Shown: positions 33,683 to 45,701 of the stretch, in pieces
Layout of the letters: the number at the start of each line of letters is the position of its first letter
How positions within the stretch are numbered: position 1 is the first letter of the stretch
NCBI GenBank assembly: GCA_018398815.1
Contig: CM031601.1
Coordinates: 32,561,380-32,625,379 of the forward strand
Direction: 5' to 3'
Length of the DNA stretch: 64,000 nt
Origin: Conus ventricosus
Lineage: Eukaryota > Mollusca > Gastropoda > Neogastropoda > Conidae
Program-made: the position numbers and the translations under genes
The notes under the pieces: model-generated
What the model was told of the DNA's origin: nothing
Database searches by the model: none
What the model saw: only the letters and a program-made list of their open reading frames with translations

Positions 33683-33865
33683 ATTGTTGTTGTTGTTGTT
33701 TGCTGCTGCTGCTGCTGGGTTGTTTTTTTTTTGGGGGGGTGTTTTTTAAACGGAGTGAACGTCTGTACAGTCTCCAGCTTCCTCCCTGTCTGCATAGGAT
33801 TTAAGACCGAGGTCTCCAGTGTGGATGATGTGTGAATTAATTAAAGCAAAACAAAACAAAAAATG
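33551..33865 (+). mobile_element. tRNA-derived SINE
   Basis: The head has an A box (TTTGGCCTAGCGGTTG, about 33561) and a B box (TGTTCAAACCCC, about 33607), with tRNA-like spacing. It is followed by a (TTG)n expansion (33643-33705) and a body with CTGCATAGGATTTAAGACCG. It ends in an A-rich tail near 33865 (AAAACAAAACAAAA). Confidence 0.75.
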
Positions 33866-33937
33866 ACACGCACTTCAATTCCCTTGCCATCTTTCTCTCA
33901 CACAGGAGACTGTCCTGTGCCAGTGGAATGGATAATT

Positions 33938-33942
33938 CACAC

Positions 33943-34018
<76 letters not shown>

Positions 34019-34102
34019 ACAGAGGCAGGATGAAAAAAAAATCTGTAAAGCTTATTCTTTAGCCTTCAATAAAGATAATTTTGACTTCACTTGACTTGAT
34101 CT

Positions 34103-34201
<99 letters not shown>

Positions 34202-34210
34202 TATATTTTA

Positions 34211-34246
<36 letters not shown>

Positions 34247-34370
34247 ATATATATATATATATATTCACTCACTTACCTACGTACGCATGCATGCGCCACA
34301 CTCGCACACACAAACTTGCACACACACACACGCACACACATACACACACGCACGCGCGCGCTCACGCTCG

Positions 34371-34440
<70 letters not shown>

Positions 34441-34442
34441 GG
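33938..34442. repeat. CA, CT and AT microsatellite cluster
   Basis: (CA)n at 33941-34020, (CT)n at 34100-34156, (CA)n at 34157-34197, (AT)n at 34201-34264 and (CA)n at 34285-34438. Between the first two, AATAAAGATAATTTTGACTT followed by CACTTGACTTGA looks like the 3' tail of a LINE or SINE. Confidence 0.94.
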
Positions 34443-34994
34443 CGGAAATGGCTGTAAACAGAAGCTGGAGTCTGCTGGAAAAAAACATTTTTATTTCTAC
34501 TAAAATATATGACAAGATCGACCAGATCTAGAAATGTGGGAGGTCGTTTAAATCATGTCACATCTAAAGAAGGATCGGAAAAACGACAAGAAAAGTTGAG
34601 TGACGTCTAGTTTGAGGGGAAAGTGTTTCGGACCGACGCTTGTGGCAAAGCGCCGAGACGTCGACGGCCTGCAAACCTCCGGAGTCAGCGCGGAAAGAAA
34701 GACGTGTGAAGAAAGCCAGGAGAAATTGAAAGGGCTGCTGATGAGTGAACTCAGGGAATTAAAGCTAGGCCTAATGATTCAGACATGATTAAGTGCCAAA
34801 CGTCGTCTCTGGAATCGACAAGAAACAATCGGCAAGACCAGCTAGACAATTTGAGAACTCTCAGTGGAAGAAACTACGTGAACAGCCAGACACAAGCAGA
34901 CGGCACTGTTTCACGACTTAGACCAGCCCACGCAGAGGCCACGGCCACCAACTCTACATCGCTAGGCCTAGGTCCTCAAACATCACTCCCAAAA
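34443..34994. other. Unique stretch
   Basis: A 62-codon and a 72-codon frame lie at 34600-35003 but show no recognisable domain. Confidence 0.45.
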
Positions 34995-36890
34995 TATCCT
35001 TGATTTGAAAGGCCTAAAGGTGTAGGAATTTAGCTTGGTGCTTCGGTCGAAGGACAAATCATGCTGAGTGGTAAAGAAGCAACTCACTTCCCAGTGGCTG
35101 CCATGCCACCAACATAGGCTCCCGATTCCCTACCCCCCCCCCCCCCACCTCCCTGTCAACTCCGCCCCCTCCCCCGAAGCATCCGTATAAAGTTCTTCCT
35201 CCACAAAAGATAAGCCAATTCTTGAAGATTAGAGAGAGCCTGGAGAGATCAATCTGGTAGCCTCTTCACGCCACAGACAGCACAGTGGCTGAGGTAGCAG
35301 AGGCGGCAGTCAGACCCTGAGGAACAGCAGGATCTCCACCAGAAAGGCACTGGGTGGGCTGAGGAAGATGCAGACATGGCTCTTTGGTCAGAGCATCCGC
35401 CGTGGTCATCTCCACAAGTGCAATTACCGCTTAAGAACTTCGTCTCCAGGATCTGGATTTGTTTCCAGTTTTTCTCTTCTCCCCCCCCCCCCCCTCCCCC
35501 CCCCCCCCCCCCCCTTTGTTTTTCCGTTCGTTGTATTCATCGTATTTCCCCAATTTTGTGTACAAAACATGCACTCAAATTTGACGCGAGTGTTATGGGT
35601 CCAGAGTCACCTGATAGAGTGTACGTTCTCAGCCACACCCACCCTATGTTTTTGGACCATGCCTCATAGCTCTCACCGGGGAGTGACTCTGACAAAATGA
35701 GTTGGGGAGTAGTTCTGGCTCACATCCACAATCACACCCCCTCCCTCCTCCTCAAAATCAAAAGTGCAAAGTGCTCTGATATATTTTTGTCGTTTGATTC
35801 ACGTGGAGAATTTTGCAGGAGGGGAGTGAATTTGGAGCAAAAGGGGAGGGGCGGGGTCAGTTAGGATCTACTCTCGGGGGATGAGTTTAGGCACATGCCC
35901 TCTCTTACCTGCCGGAGAGTGAGGAGTGATAATGTCACGATACACAAGAAACCACTGCAGAAACAGACAGACCAGGAGCACCAATACCTGGACATCTCCG
36001 CCCCCCCGCCCCCCCCCCCCCCCCCCCCCCCCCCCCTTCCGCCACCCCGAAGTGTATCTGCCACATCTGACCCCCTTTTTTTAACATGCCCACCCCGTCC
36101 TCCTCCTGCTCCCCCTATCTACGACAAAACAGCCCAAATAATTTTACACTGAACTGTAAAGAAAAAAAACAATAGGCCTAACAAGATAATGAGAAAACAT
36201 ACCTGACAACAAGGGAGTGTTGAAAGATGCCTCCCCACCCCCACCCCCACCACCAGCCCCAAGTCCGGGCTCACAAGGAATGTAGGGCAGGACAGAGGAA
36301 CGGATAACCGAACTCCCCCCCCCCCCCTCCTCCCCCTTTCAAACACTACTGCCCACTTTCCTGCCCCCGAATAAAGACACACACACTCTCCATTCCTCCC
36401 TCTTAAGTGGAGATTCCCCCAGAATTTATGACGAAACCCCCGCTTCCCCTCTCCCCCCGACACTGTCTTGCCCTAGGTTTTCCTTTGGCATGAATAACCA
36501 TCAGAACCTTGTCCGAAGTACACTCCGTTTCTGAATCAACCATGTTGCAAAAATAGGGTGGAAGAGCTTGCACAATAGAAACAAATCTATACAACACTGC
36601 CATGATATTTTCGAAATCTAACTTCAAGTTTCAAAAGCAAAATGAGAATTTACCTGATCAACGATTTCCATACAGAGAAAAGTGTCCTTCTTTCACGTGA
36701 AGCAGCAGAACTGAACACAAAACTCTGTAATGTTTGGAGTGCAGAACTTTCTCCGTACAACTTTACGCCGTCAAGAACCGAAGACAATTGATATCATTTG
36801 GGCCTACCAGTGTGACGTCGCCTGATTACGTTAAACTTGTTCTTGATGTCATAAACTGATCTTTTTGGTCTTTATTTGATTCAAACAAAT
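34995..36890 (+). repeat. Left arm of a large imperfect palindrome
   Basis: Blocks here match, inverted, blocks in 38050-44365. They are 35005-35365 with 44010-44365, 35370-35600 with 40620-40920, 35600-36000 with 39735-40085, 36070-36380 with 39260-39680, 36400-36620 with 39115-39260, and 36640-36860 with 38060-38280. Matches are diverged, roughly 75-90% by eye. Long C runs at 35483-35516 and 36001-36036 correspond in part to G runs in the other arm. No gene is recognised in this arm. Confidence 0.85.
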
Positions 36891-37019
36891 TCGCTGAAGA
36901 GGGAAAGGTTAGGGCCTGGAGAACAAAGTGGTCAACACCATTGTCAGGGATAGGAACTTCCACATGTCTACTAGAGAGGGTGCTGACAACTACTACACGT
37001 TGTGTGCTTGTTATCAGCT

Positions 37020-37060
<41 letters not shown>

Positions 37061-37194
37061 GTGTGTGTGCGTGCGTGCGTGCGTGCTCGTGCATGAATGA
37101 GCTGTCCATTGTGTCATATGGTGTATGCGCCTATGCATGCAACACTGTTTGCCTCTGTGTGTGTGTGTGTGTGTGTGATGACAGTAGATATGTC
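36891..37194. repeat. (GT)n microsatellite in the palindrome spacer
   Basis: GT-rich runs at 37018-37085 and 37155-37177 in otherwise unremarkable sequence. Confidence 0.9.
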
Positions 37195-37830
37195 CAGGTG
37201 GCGATTTAGAACTTTCAACGAAAATGTAGACCATATGTAAACAGTATTTGGATCCCTAACCTTTTCTTGTCGTTGACTGGACGCTGAGGTACATGATAAG
37301 TGAAACGAGCTCATTGTTTTGTAGGACGGTGTGTTCCCGATCTGTATGGTAGACCAGGAGTACCAGACAGGAGGATAGGGCGCTTAGCTTGGGCCAAGTT
37401 GGTAATTGATTTTCAACCTTGGGGGTTGTAAAAGAAAAACCTAGTTTTCCGTACGACCAGAGAGGGGCCGATGTCAATGTAGAGCAGACAGAAGTCTGCT
37501 AGGGGGTCTGTTTATGAAGATATTGATTCCCTATGGTTAAGTTACCAGTTTGGGAATACATACATAAAGAGAAAAGAGAAATCATTCATAAGTGAGTGTA
37601 AATGGTTGATGTGATTGATTTTTATTTTTTTTTAAAAACAGTAAAATAATAATAAAATGAAATTGTGTAATGAGAATTAAGCATTTTGTGAAAACGCATA
37701 ATTGGTTAAACAAATACAAATCGTTTTCTCCAAGATTAATGTTTTTGTAAAGATTTGAATTTGTATCCGCAGCTGTAGGTAGGAATGCGCTGGAAACAGA
37801 ATGCTACACATAAAAAAAATGTGGATATTG
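37195..37830 (-). repeat. Dispersed repeat, copy B (inverted)
   Basis: Reverse complement of 2640-3335, with the same order of landmarks (CGGTTAGCTTGGGCCAAGTT-like sequence at 37380-37400, and GTTTTCACAAAATGC inverted at 37680). It lies at the centre of the palindrome and is not itself duplicated in the arms. Confidence 0.75.
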
Positions 37831-38339
37831 TAGATAGGCTGTTACAATGTGAACTGCGAGAGCCAAGCCGAGCGTGGGTTTTATACTCTATATACCAGCG
37901 TTAGTTCTTTGTCTTGCTTCAGTCAAAATGTCTGACCTGATTTTATGAAAACGCTTCACCTTTTTTGCCGGTGTGTGTGTGTGTGTGTGTGTGTGTATTT
38001 TTTGTTTGTTCTGTTGTTCTTTCTATCTCTCTGTAGAATTCCATGCTTTCGTATATGATGTCAAAATCAATTTATGACATCAAGAACAGGTTTAACGTAA
38101 TCAGACGACGTCACACTGGTAAATGATATCAATTATCTTCGATTCTTGACGGCGTTTAGCTGTACGAAGAAAGTTCTGCACTCCAAACATTACAAACAGG
38201 GTTTTGTGTTCAGTTCTGCTGCTTCACGTGAAAGAAGCACACTTTTCACTGTGTGGAAATCTTTGATCAGGTAAATTCTCATTTTACTTTTTAAACTTGT
38301 GGTTAAACTTCTTCTTCTTCTTCGAGTTGAGCAGAATCA

Positions 38340-38401
38340 ACTTGTGATTTTTTTTTTTGATTTTTTTTTTTTTTGATTTTTTTTTCCTGCTGTGACTTTG
38401 G

Positions 38402-38435
<34 letters not shown>

Positions 38436-38436
38436 T
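38340..38436. repeat. T-run and G-run low complexity
   Basis: Three T runs followed by a G run of about 34 at 38401-38434. Confidence 0.9.
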
Positions 38437-38689
38437 TTCCTGGTGGGTTTGAAAACAAGGGGAAAACCAAAAATGATTATACACAACTACGCTACTGACA
38501 TTACTATTAAAAAAAAAAAAAATTTAAGCCTAACTGCCCAAGCCAGCCCACACAACCTTGTGTTGGCCAGGCCCACAAGTCGCCATGCCAGCAGAAACAA
38601 AAGAAACCAACGGGAGAGAAGGGCAGGTGGCCATATTTTATAACACTAACAGTGGGGGGTGGGGGAGGGGGAATGGGACTGCTGGTTGG

Positions 38690-39115
38690 TTGGTTCTACT
38701 CTCCTCTTGACAGCTGTGAGCTGCCAAGAGTGTCAGTAGCTGTAGCTTCCTCAGCTTCTTCGGCGGTAAGGGCGTTCCAGTCCCCGGTGGTCCGCGGGAA
38801 GAAGGAAGAAACGTCTATTGTCTGTCCTGTACTGTATTTGTGTATATTGCTGGTCATGGCCTCTCCTCTTGCGGCATGGCGCTGACTGCAGCTTGCTGTT
38901 GTTAACTTGGACCTTGCCAGTGCGAATCTTCCGCAGCATGCTGATCCTTGCCTTCTTCTGCAGTCCTGAAGTGATAGCCAGCCCAGGTAGTCCATCATGT
39001 TACTCACACTCGAGGTGTTATGGTAGCGGTTCAGAACGAAGCGCGCCGCACGCCGCTGTACTGCTTCGAGCTTTCTGATGTTCCCCAGGGTGTGAGGGTC
39101 CCATATTGACATATT
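38690..39115 (-). mobile_element. LINE 3'-ORF fragment (post-RT region)
   Basis: Minus-strand frame with SIWDPHTLGNIRKLEAVQRR, AARFVLNRYHNTSSVSNMMD and LGWLSLQDCRRRQ. This is the conserved region after the RT domain in APE-type LINEs (the W-x-P...I-x-x-LE-x-VQRRAARF block). A frameshift follows, then ARISMLRKIRTGKVQVN and an end near 38700. It sits inside the palindrome's right arm and is absent from the left arm. Confidence 0.88.
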
Positions 39116-40089
39116 GCAGTTTTGTATAGATTTGTTTCAGTTCGAAAGCTCTTCCACCCTATGTTTGCAACATCGCTGAATTTTGCTTCCGATTCAGTTC
39201 TGATGGTTATGCGTGCCAAAGGAAAATCTACGGATGGGAGGGGCGGGGGATCTGTCATAAATTCTGGAAGAACCTCACGTTAAGGGGGGGGGGGGGGGGG
39301 GGGGTCTTTCCCATTGACTCATCTTTAGACATGTTTGGGGGCAGAAAAGAGGGAGTGGTGGCAAGATAGCGGGTGGGAGGGGCAGGGGGTCTGTCATAAA
39401 TTCTGGGGGAACCTCACGTTAAGGGGGGGGGTGGGGGGGGGGGGGGGGGGAGTCTTTCACATTCACACATCTTTAGACATGTTTGGGGTCAGGAAAGAGC
39501 GAGTGGTGTTGGGAAGGGAGGGGGGGGGGGTAGGACCTCGACCTCGGGTATGTTTTTACAACATCTTGTGTTTGTGTTTTTTTCCATTACAGATCGGTGT
39601 AAATTTAGCTGGGCTGTTGTAGGTCAGGTGGGAGGAGCAGGAGGAGAGCGGGGTGAGCATGTTAAAAAAGAAAGGGGTTAAACACGGCAGACACAATTCG
39701 GAGTGGAGGAAGGGGAGAGCGGGGTGGGGACGGGGGGAAATGTCAAGGTATTGGTGCTCCTGGTCTGCCTGTTTCCGCAGCGGTTCCTTGTATAATGTGA
39801 CATCATCACTCCATACTCATCGGCGGATAAGACAGGGCACGTGCCCAAACTCATCCCCCGAGGAGGAAAACCAAACTGACCTCCCCCTTTGCTCCAAATC
39901 ACTTCCCTCCAACAAAATTCTCCACGTGTATCAAAAGACAAAATATATCTGGGCACTTTGCACTTCTGATTTTGAGGCGGGGGGAGGGGGTGTGATTGTG
40001 GACCTGAGCCAGAACTACTCCCCACTCCATTTTGTGAGAGTCACTCCCCGGTGAGAGCTATGAGACATAGTCCAAAAATATCCCATGGA

Positions 40090-40620
40090 GGGGCAAAGGT
40101 ATGTGCCCACTGCCACCTGCCTGTCTTCTACTTCCTCGTTCGCTTCCCATTAGATGAGCAGCCCAGTGTCCTCGATGAAGGCTGCCGTCCACCGCAGCTC
40201 CTCCAGGGTGCCGTACAACTTGGCTTCCACTGCTGTCGGTGTTGGCCAGTACTTCCTTCTGGATGCTGCATGCGTCATACAGTCTTGAAGGATGTGGTCT
40301 GTTGTCATTGGTCCCTCACCACAAGGGCACTCTCCACTCTGTCCAATGCCAAATTTTGTGTGCATGTGGTGGTGCAGGCGATTGTGTCCAGTCCTCAGGC
40401 GGAAGATCTTGACCTGTTCCGTCGTCCCAGCAAATGGTATTTGTCTTCTGGGTTGTGTTTGGGGTGCTGGAGGTGCCATTTTATTCCTTGCTGTGCCTTG
40501 ATGATTGTCTTGATTTCATCATATGACACCAGGTTGTTGGCCTGCTACTTCTGTGCACCGTCTTTTCCCAGAATATCCGCTTTTTCGTTGCCTCTGATAC
40601 CACAGTGCCACCTGCCTGTG
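40090..40620 (-). mobile_element. LINE C-terminal fragment (after RNase H)
   Basis: Minus-strand frame of 109 residues with QVKIFRLRTGHNRLHHHMHT, CPCGEGPMTTDHILQDCMTH and KLYGTLEELRWTAAFIEDTG. This is the His/Cys-rich tail typical of RNase H-bearing LINEs, with the C-x-C...H...C pattern. It is truncated at both ends and absent from the left arm. Confidence 0.88.
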
Positions 40621-41146
40621 ACATAGGGCAGATGTGCCTGAGAACGTACCTACATTCACTCCATCGGATGCCCCTGGACCAGGCCCCAGATCACTCGTCG
40701 TCAATTTCGGGTGCAATGTGCAGACATGTTTACGGTTTCGCCATAGTTTGTACACATAATTGGCGAAAATACGATAACTACGACGAACAAAAACAACAAC
40801 AAACTGGAAATAAACAATCCTGATCCGGGAACGGAGTTCTTCTTAGCAGTATTTGCACGTGTGGAGTGGGCCATGGCGGAGGCTTTGACCAAAGAGCGAT
40901 AACTCGCGCTAACCTCCGCGAGCGAAATCGCGTCAGGTGTGTCTGCATCTTGGACAGCATGCCCTGAAACACTGAATGAAAACAGCGAGGGAGCGTGATC
41001 TTGGGCGAAAGTGTTCTGATGAATCTGGTTTGAAAGTAGTTTCGATTATTACAAAGAACGCATTTACCACAGATAATGTAAGATGAAAGACAGGTGGTTA
41101 CTATCATGAAGAAGTCTCTGCAGTTTGATGGTAGGTGAAAACGAAA

Positions 41147-41153
41147 CGAATAC

Positions 41154-41198
<45 letters not shown>
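41147..41198. repeat. C run of about 48
   Basis: Uninterrupted C from about 41155 to 41198, followed by GCTTGC. The true length is uncertain. Confidence 0.9.
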
Positions 41199-41199
<1 letters not shown>

Positions 41200-41770
41200 C
41201 TTGCACAGAAATTTGAAATTGCACTCTCTGTAGACAGTAAGTTGATTTTGTTGAAAAGTACACCAACAGCAGTTTTGAGATGGGAACTGATTGATGTTCG
41301 GTCGAAGGGGACGAGAGTCTTCAATCGTTTGTACAATGTTATCTGAAGGGAAGGAGGTGGAAGGGGGAGGAAGACAAAACCAAAAAATAGTTAAGTTTGA
41401 AATCAAACCAAAGAGAAAAATACCAGTCTCAGATTCAGGCATCTGGTCTTGGCCAGTTCGACTATCACAGCTGTCCCTAAGGTTGAACCTTGAACGGAGA
41501 CTGGCATTGACCCCACCCGTCATTGACCCCACCACTAGCAATATCGAAGTAACAAGCAAAGAAAGAAAGAAGATCGTGTTTGAACAAAACTAAATTGAGT
41601 GCCTTGTATAATGATGCTGACAGCGAGTTCCAGAGAACAATAGAAGATGAGTAGGCCCAATCGGTCATCACAGATTTATGAAATGAATGAATCTATGAGA
41701 TCTTAAGCTAGCTTTGCGAACTGCATTGCCGTTTACACAGGTTCCTGGTCTTTCCAGCAGTAAAGGGAAG
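41199..41770. other. Unique stretch upstream of predicted exon 1
   Basis: No second feature seen. If the exon call at 41771 is right, the promoter or a 5' UTR exon may lie here. Confidence 0.45.
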
Positions 41771-41860
41771 ATGTCCGACAGACCAATGGCCAAGATGGGA
41801 TCCAGACACACTTTCGTTCAGCAATCCCGCAGCAACACCACCGTGCCCTGCGTGCACTTT
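41771..41860 (+). CDS. Uncharacterised gene, predicted exon 1 of 4
   Basis: Predicted initiating exon: ATG at 41771 with A at -3, 30 codons (MSDRPMAKMGSRHTFVQQSR, then SNTTVPCVHF), ending at a textbook donor TTT|GTAAGT at 41861. It ends in phase 0, which fits exon 2 at 45499. Joined with exons 45499-45701, 46936-47141 and 48418-48761, it gives one open frame of 843 nt (280 residues) with every junction in phase. I do not recognise the family. The product has no signal peptide or membrane segment by eye and is rich in Arg, Trp and charged residues, so it is probably a soluble intracellular protein. Exon 1 is short and is the least certain of the four. No promoter elements are evident. It lies in the 3-kb part of the palindrome's right arm that the left arm lacks. 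Confidence 0.5.
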
Positions 41861-43159
41861 GTAAGTAGCCGTACCATCATGGCTAACCTTGTGGATTGTA
41901 TTTGTAAGGACAAAACCTTTTTCCTTATTGACGTATTTGTCGCCAGTGGCTGTATTTGTTCTCCAAGTGCATACTTTTGATAGAGGTTGGAAAGAGAGAA
42001 GACAGAAGAAACATGTAAAATCAGCGTAGATTAAGTTATTTGGAAACACATTTGAAACTCCAGGCTTCTGAACATCATGTTTACAAATGCTAGCAAATAT
42101 ATGCGTGCATTCAACCCTGTCCTGATGTATTCTTAAATCTGAATGTTGGAAAAGAAAACAACAATCACAGAGTTTTACAGAACACATACTAACCGTGACA
42201 AGCTGTGCAAATAGTCACAGGTGCCTATTATCCTACCATGTACAACATATGGACTGTCACTGAGAAGAAAGACAGACGGCAGCATGATTGGAAATGCCAC
42301 ACGTCACGTACAGTCTTCTTCGGTGGCCTGTGCTTCTGTCTGTGTCGGCCTTGTCTGAGTCTTCTTCCACATCAGTCCCAAACTGTGGTGGAGCAGTGCC
42401 TGCTTGAGCAAACCTGGAATTGCCTTAGCTGTGTTTTTGAAGCCGCCAGTAGCGGCCGCTACCCCTTGTGATTTCACCATGAATAGTTAGTTCATGGCAC
42501 CTGCCAGTCACACCTCCTGGTGTGCCAGACACAGACCCATCGGACAGCCTGTATCTGTAGAGCTCTGACTCAAACCCTTGAACCACCCTGCTTACTGACT
42601 GAGGTCGCCGCAGTGATATTCTTCAATTACCTCCAGTCCATGACTACTCGTCTGGTTTCTTTCTGTTTTTCTCTCCAAACTCCACCCCTCTTCCCCATTC
42701 TGCCCATCCCCACCCACTTACCCCGCCTCTTTTTAATTAAACTGCAGATCAGATTCCCAAACCTTCCCTCTGTACCCCTTACAACTATACTTTCCTTCCC
42801 ACCTTTCCCCTCCGCCACGTGGGTTGCAGCTGGGGCAACTCAGTGCGGCCATTTGCTCACCATCGTGTTAAAGCTGGGAACAGTGCTTTAGGTTAATGCC
42901 GGTGACTGTGCTAAATCCTGCCTCACTGACACCCCTCCCCACCCACCCCCGCCCTCCTGTCCTCCTTCGTTCCTCCCTTCATACCCTCCCCATCTCCCTC
43001 TTTTTCCTCTCCCCACTGTCAAAAGCTATTAGCAGCTGCACAGATGCCATCTCAACAGCCTAGCTTCACTGTAGCTGATCAGATATTGCTTCTTTTTTTT
43101 TTCCAATTTTCCAAAAGCTCCAAGTCACCAAAGTACAACAGAATCTTCAATTTTCTCGA
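41861..43159. other. Intron 1 of the predicted gene, first part
   Basis: Unique sequence, pyrimidine-rich at about 42640-43020. Nothing recognised. Confidence 0.5.
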
Positions 43160-43370
43160 CGTTGGCTGACTACAACAAAGAAGAAGAAGACTGGATCCAA
43201 ACAGGTCTGAGTGGCATCTTGAGTGCTTCCCATAGCCACTATAGTCAGGGAAACAGCTTCTGCTCCAAAAGCAGAGGTACCTGGACCTAACAGTCTGAGT
43301 GGCATCTTGAATGCTTCCCACTCAGTGAAACAGCTTCCGCTCCACAAGTAGGGGTACCTCACACACTGGT
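43160..43370 (+). repeat. Imperfect direct repeat of about 85 bp
   Basis: GTCTGAGTGGCATCTTGA...GCTTCCCA...GAAACAGCTTC(T/C)GCTCCA occurs twice (about 43205 and 43288). Confidence 0.8.
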
Positions 43371-43533
43371 ACTCCAATCAAAATGTGTCGTGTCTGTTTC
43401 TTACTGGGTGATCATGTTGACGCCATCTGTTCCCTGACCCGTCCTGAGCCAGCCTCCATCCCCCCAGCATCAACGCTGTCCTGGCTGGCTTTTTCCTGGC
43501 CACATTTTGCAAGCTGTGGCCTTTTTCGGGGGG

Positions 43534-44010
<477 letters not shown>

Positions 44011-44365
44011 TCACCCCACCCAGGGTCTTTCTGGTGGAGATCCTCATGTTCCTCAGGGTCTGACTGCCGCCTCTGGTAACTCTGCCACTGTGCTGTTTGT
44101 GGCGTGAAGAAGCTACCAGATTGATTTCTCCAGGCCCTCTCTAATCTTCAAGAATTGGCTTATCTTTAGTGAAGGAAGAAATCTATACGGATATTTTGGT
44201 GCAGGGGCGGAGTGGAGGGGGGGGGGGGACGGGGATTGGGAGCCTGTGTTGGTGGCATGGCAGCCACTGGGAAGTGAGTTGCTTCTTTACCACTCAGCAT
44301 GATTTGTCCTTCGACCGAAGCACCAAGCTAAATTCCTACACCTTTAGGCCTTTCAAATCTACCTT

Positions 44366-45181
44366 ACTGGAAAATGCGTTCTTTCAGCCAAGCCGAAAAA
44401 ACAAAACGGACAGCTTGCCACATGAACACACAGGTAGAGTAATGGAGAGGAGTCCGGTTGACTTCCTTGCCTCAGAACTAGAAAGAAGTGGGATTTTGTT
44501 GATGCAAGTCCCTGGCAAGATCAGTATTCTGACAAACTCTTTTCGTGGCCTCCATATGATTGTGCACACAGAATTCATTCTAGTGACAGCGATCTCGAAG
44601 CATCCTCGGGACCAGTAGTTCAAATAAGCCTCAACTCGTACTGTTTGCAACGAGATTTGACAGTCGTCTTCCCACCTAAATACCACCGTGGTAATCAGAT
44701 GCAGAGGCACTCCACTGGAAGCCTTTTTCATGGACTAGTACCCTCGGTGTGTGCCTTTCTTCGTCTTCCCATCAAGGCGAAAGTCTTTCAAATGAAGGAT
44801 GAGGTCCCGATCAAGCCACTTCCATCCTTATTACTGCTTCTCTCAAAGCAGCACCAGAGTGGTTCCTATAGCTACGTTCTCTCCTCTGTTCTGCCTCTCA
44901 GACTCCACATTAATCATTCCCTTAAATCAGTCATCACTCTCCTAAAACCCCATTCTGGGATTCGTCATGGAATTCAAGCGTCCGCTGTCTTCACACTTGG
45001 CTTGTGTGCTAGAATTGTTCTGTGCAGTAGAAACCTCATTAAAAACAAAAACAAAACAAAAAACAACGGATACATAGAAAGGTAGACTGACAGAGAGTTG
45101 AGTAGACAGACAGACTGACTGGCAGGCAGACAAAAAGAAATGAAGTCTGAAATCTGAAAGTGTATGCAATCATACATTTCA

Positions 45182-45182
<1 letters not shown>
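44366..45182. other. Unique intronic stretch
   Basis: No domain recognised in its short frames. A-rich at 45040-45065. Confidence 0.45.

Positions 45183-45266
<84 letters not shown>
45183..45266. repeat. (CT)n microsatellite
   Basis: About 80 bp of CT with one TTTT interruption. Confidence 0.96.
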
Positions 45267-45271
<5 letters not shown>

Positions 45272-45314
45272 GGAGGAAGGGGCCTGTTTTGTTTGTCAGG
45301 TTTGTTTCTTTAAT

Positions 45315-45349
45315 CTGTCGTAGACCTTAGCGGTCGAAACACGTTTCTC
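45315..45349 (+). ncRNA. Degenerate hammerhead-like / Penelope-tail motif
   Basis: CTGTCGTAGACC, TTAGC, GGTCGAAACACGT. It has the same GACC hairpin as at 29405-29438 and an intact CGAAAC, but the CTGATGA element is CTGTCGT. Probably a relic of the same repeat family. Confidence 0.3.
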
Positions 45350-45498
45350 TTGTTGCCATTAATATGATCTTTCCCTGACAAAACTCACTGCATTTTTCTT
45401 TCATTTATTTTCATTCTTTAACTCCTTAAGCCGAAAGACATCGACGACAAAGAAACCACTGAGCACGTCACAGAGGATCAACACACCATCCTTCCCAG

Positions 45499-45701
45499 CA
45501 CCGCCAATCTCACTTCTGCGACCTGTTCTACGACCGCCACAGACCAGAGGTCCACGAGGCCCCGGAACTGGACCCCGCGGACGTCAGGCACTACAGGCCC
45601 ATCCCCGCCACCGTGGTCCCCCTCCACCAGAAACGCCTGGTGCTGCTGAAGGTGGCAGACAGCTTCCTGCGCATCGGGTCTGGCAGCACACCCATAGTCA
45701 G
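45499..45701 (+). CDS. Uncharacterised gene, predicted exon 2 of 4
   Basis: An open frame of 67 codons plus 2 nt follows a pyrimidine-rich acceptor (CATCCTTCCCAG, ending 45498). It reads HRQSHFCDLFYDRHRPEVHE, later HYRPIPATVVPLHQKRLVLL and FLRIGSGSTPIV. The donor is TCAG|GTCGGC at 45702, a weak but acceptable GT. The exon has markedly higher GC at third positions than its surroundings, as do exons 3 and 4, which supports real coding. It leaves AG, completed to AGC by exon 3. Confidence 0.68.

Noticed and set aside
33534..33749. Leu-rich frame that resembles a transmembrane protein
   Set aside because: It is the translation of the (TTG)n block inside a SINE.
34600..35003. Two adjacent frames of 62 and 72 codons
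   Set aside because: No domain, no consistent splice borders, and part of the second falls in the palindrome arm.
40701..40892. Frame with a signal-peptide-like hydrophobic stretch (SSLLLFLFVVVIVFSPIMC)
   Set aside because: It lies in a palindrome block whose other arm lacks the frame, and no conserved domain or start context is visible. It was too weak to list as a gene.
41708..42187. 159-codon minus-strand frame overlapping predicted exon 1
   Set aside because: No recognisable domain. The plus-strand exon with its GTAAGT donor explains the coding-like composition better.
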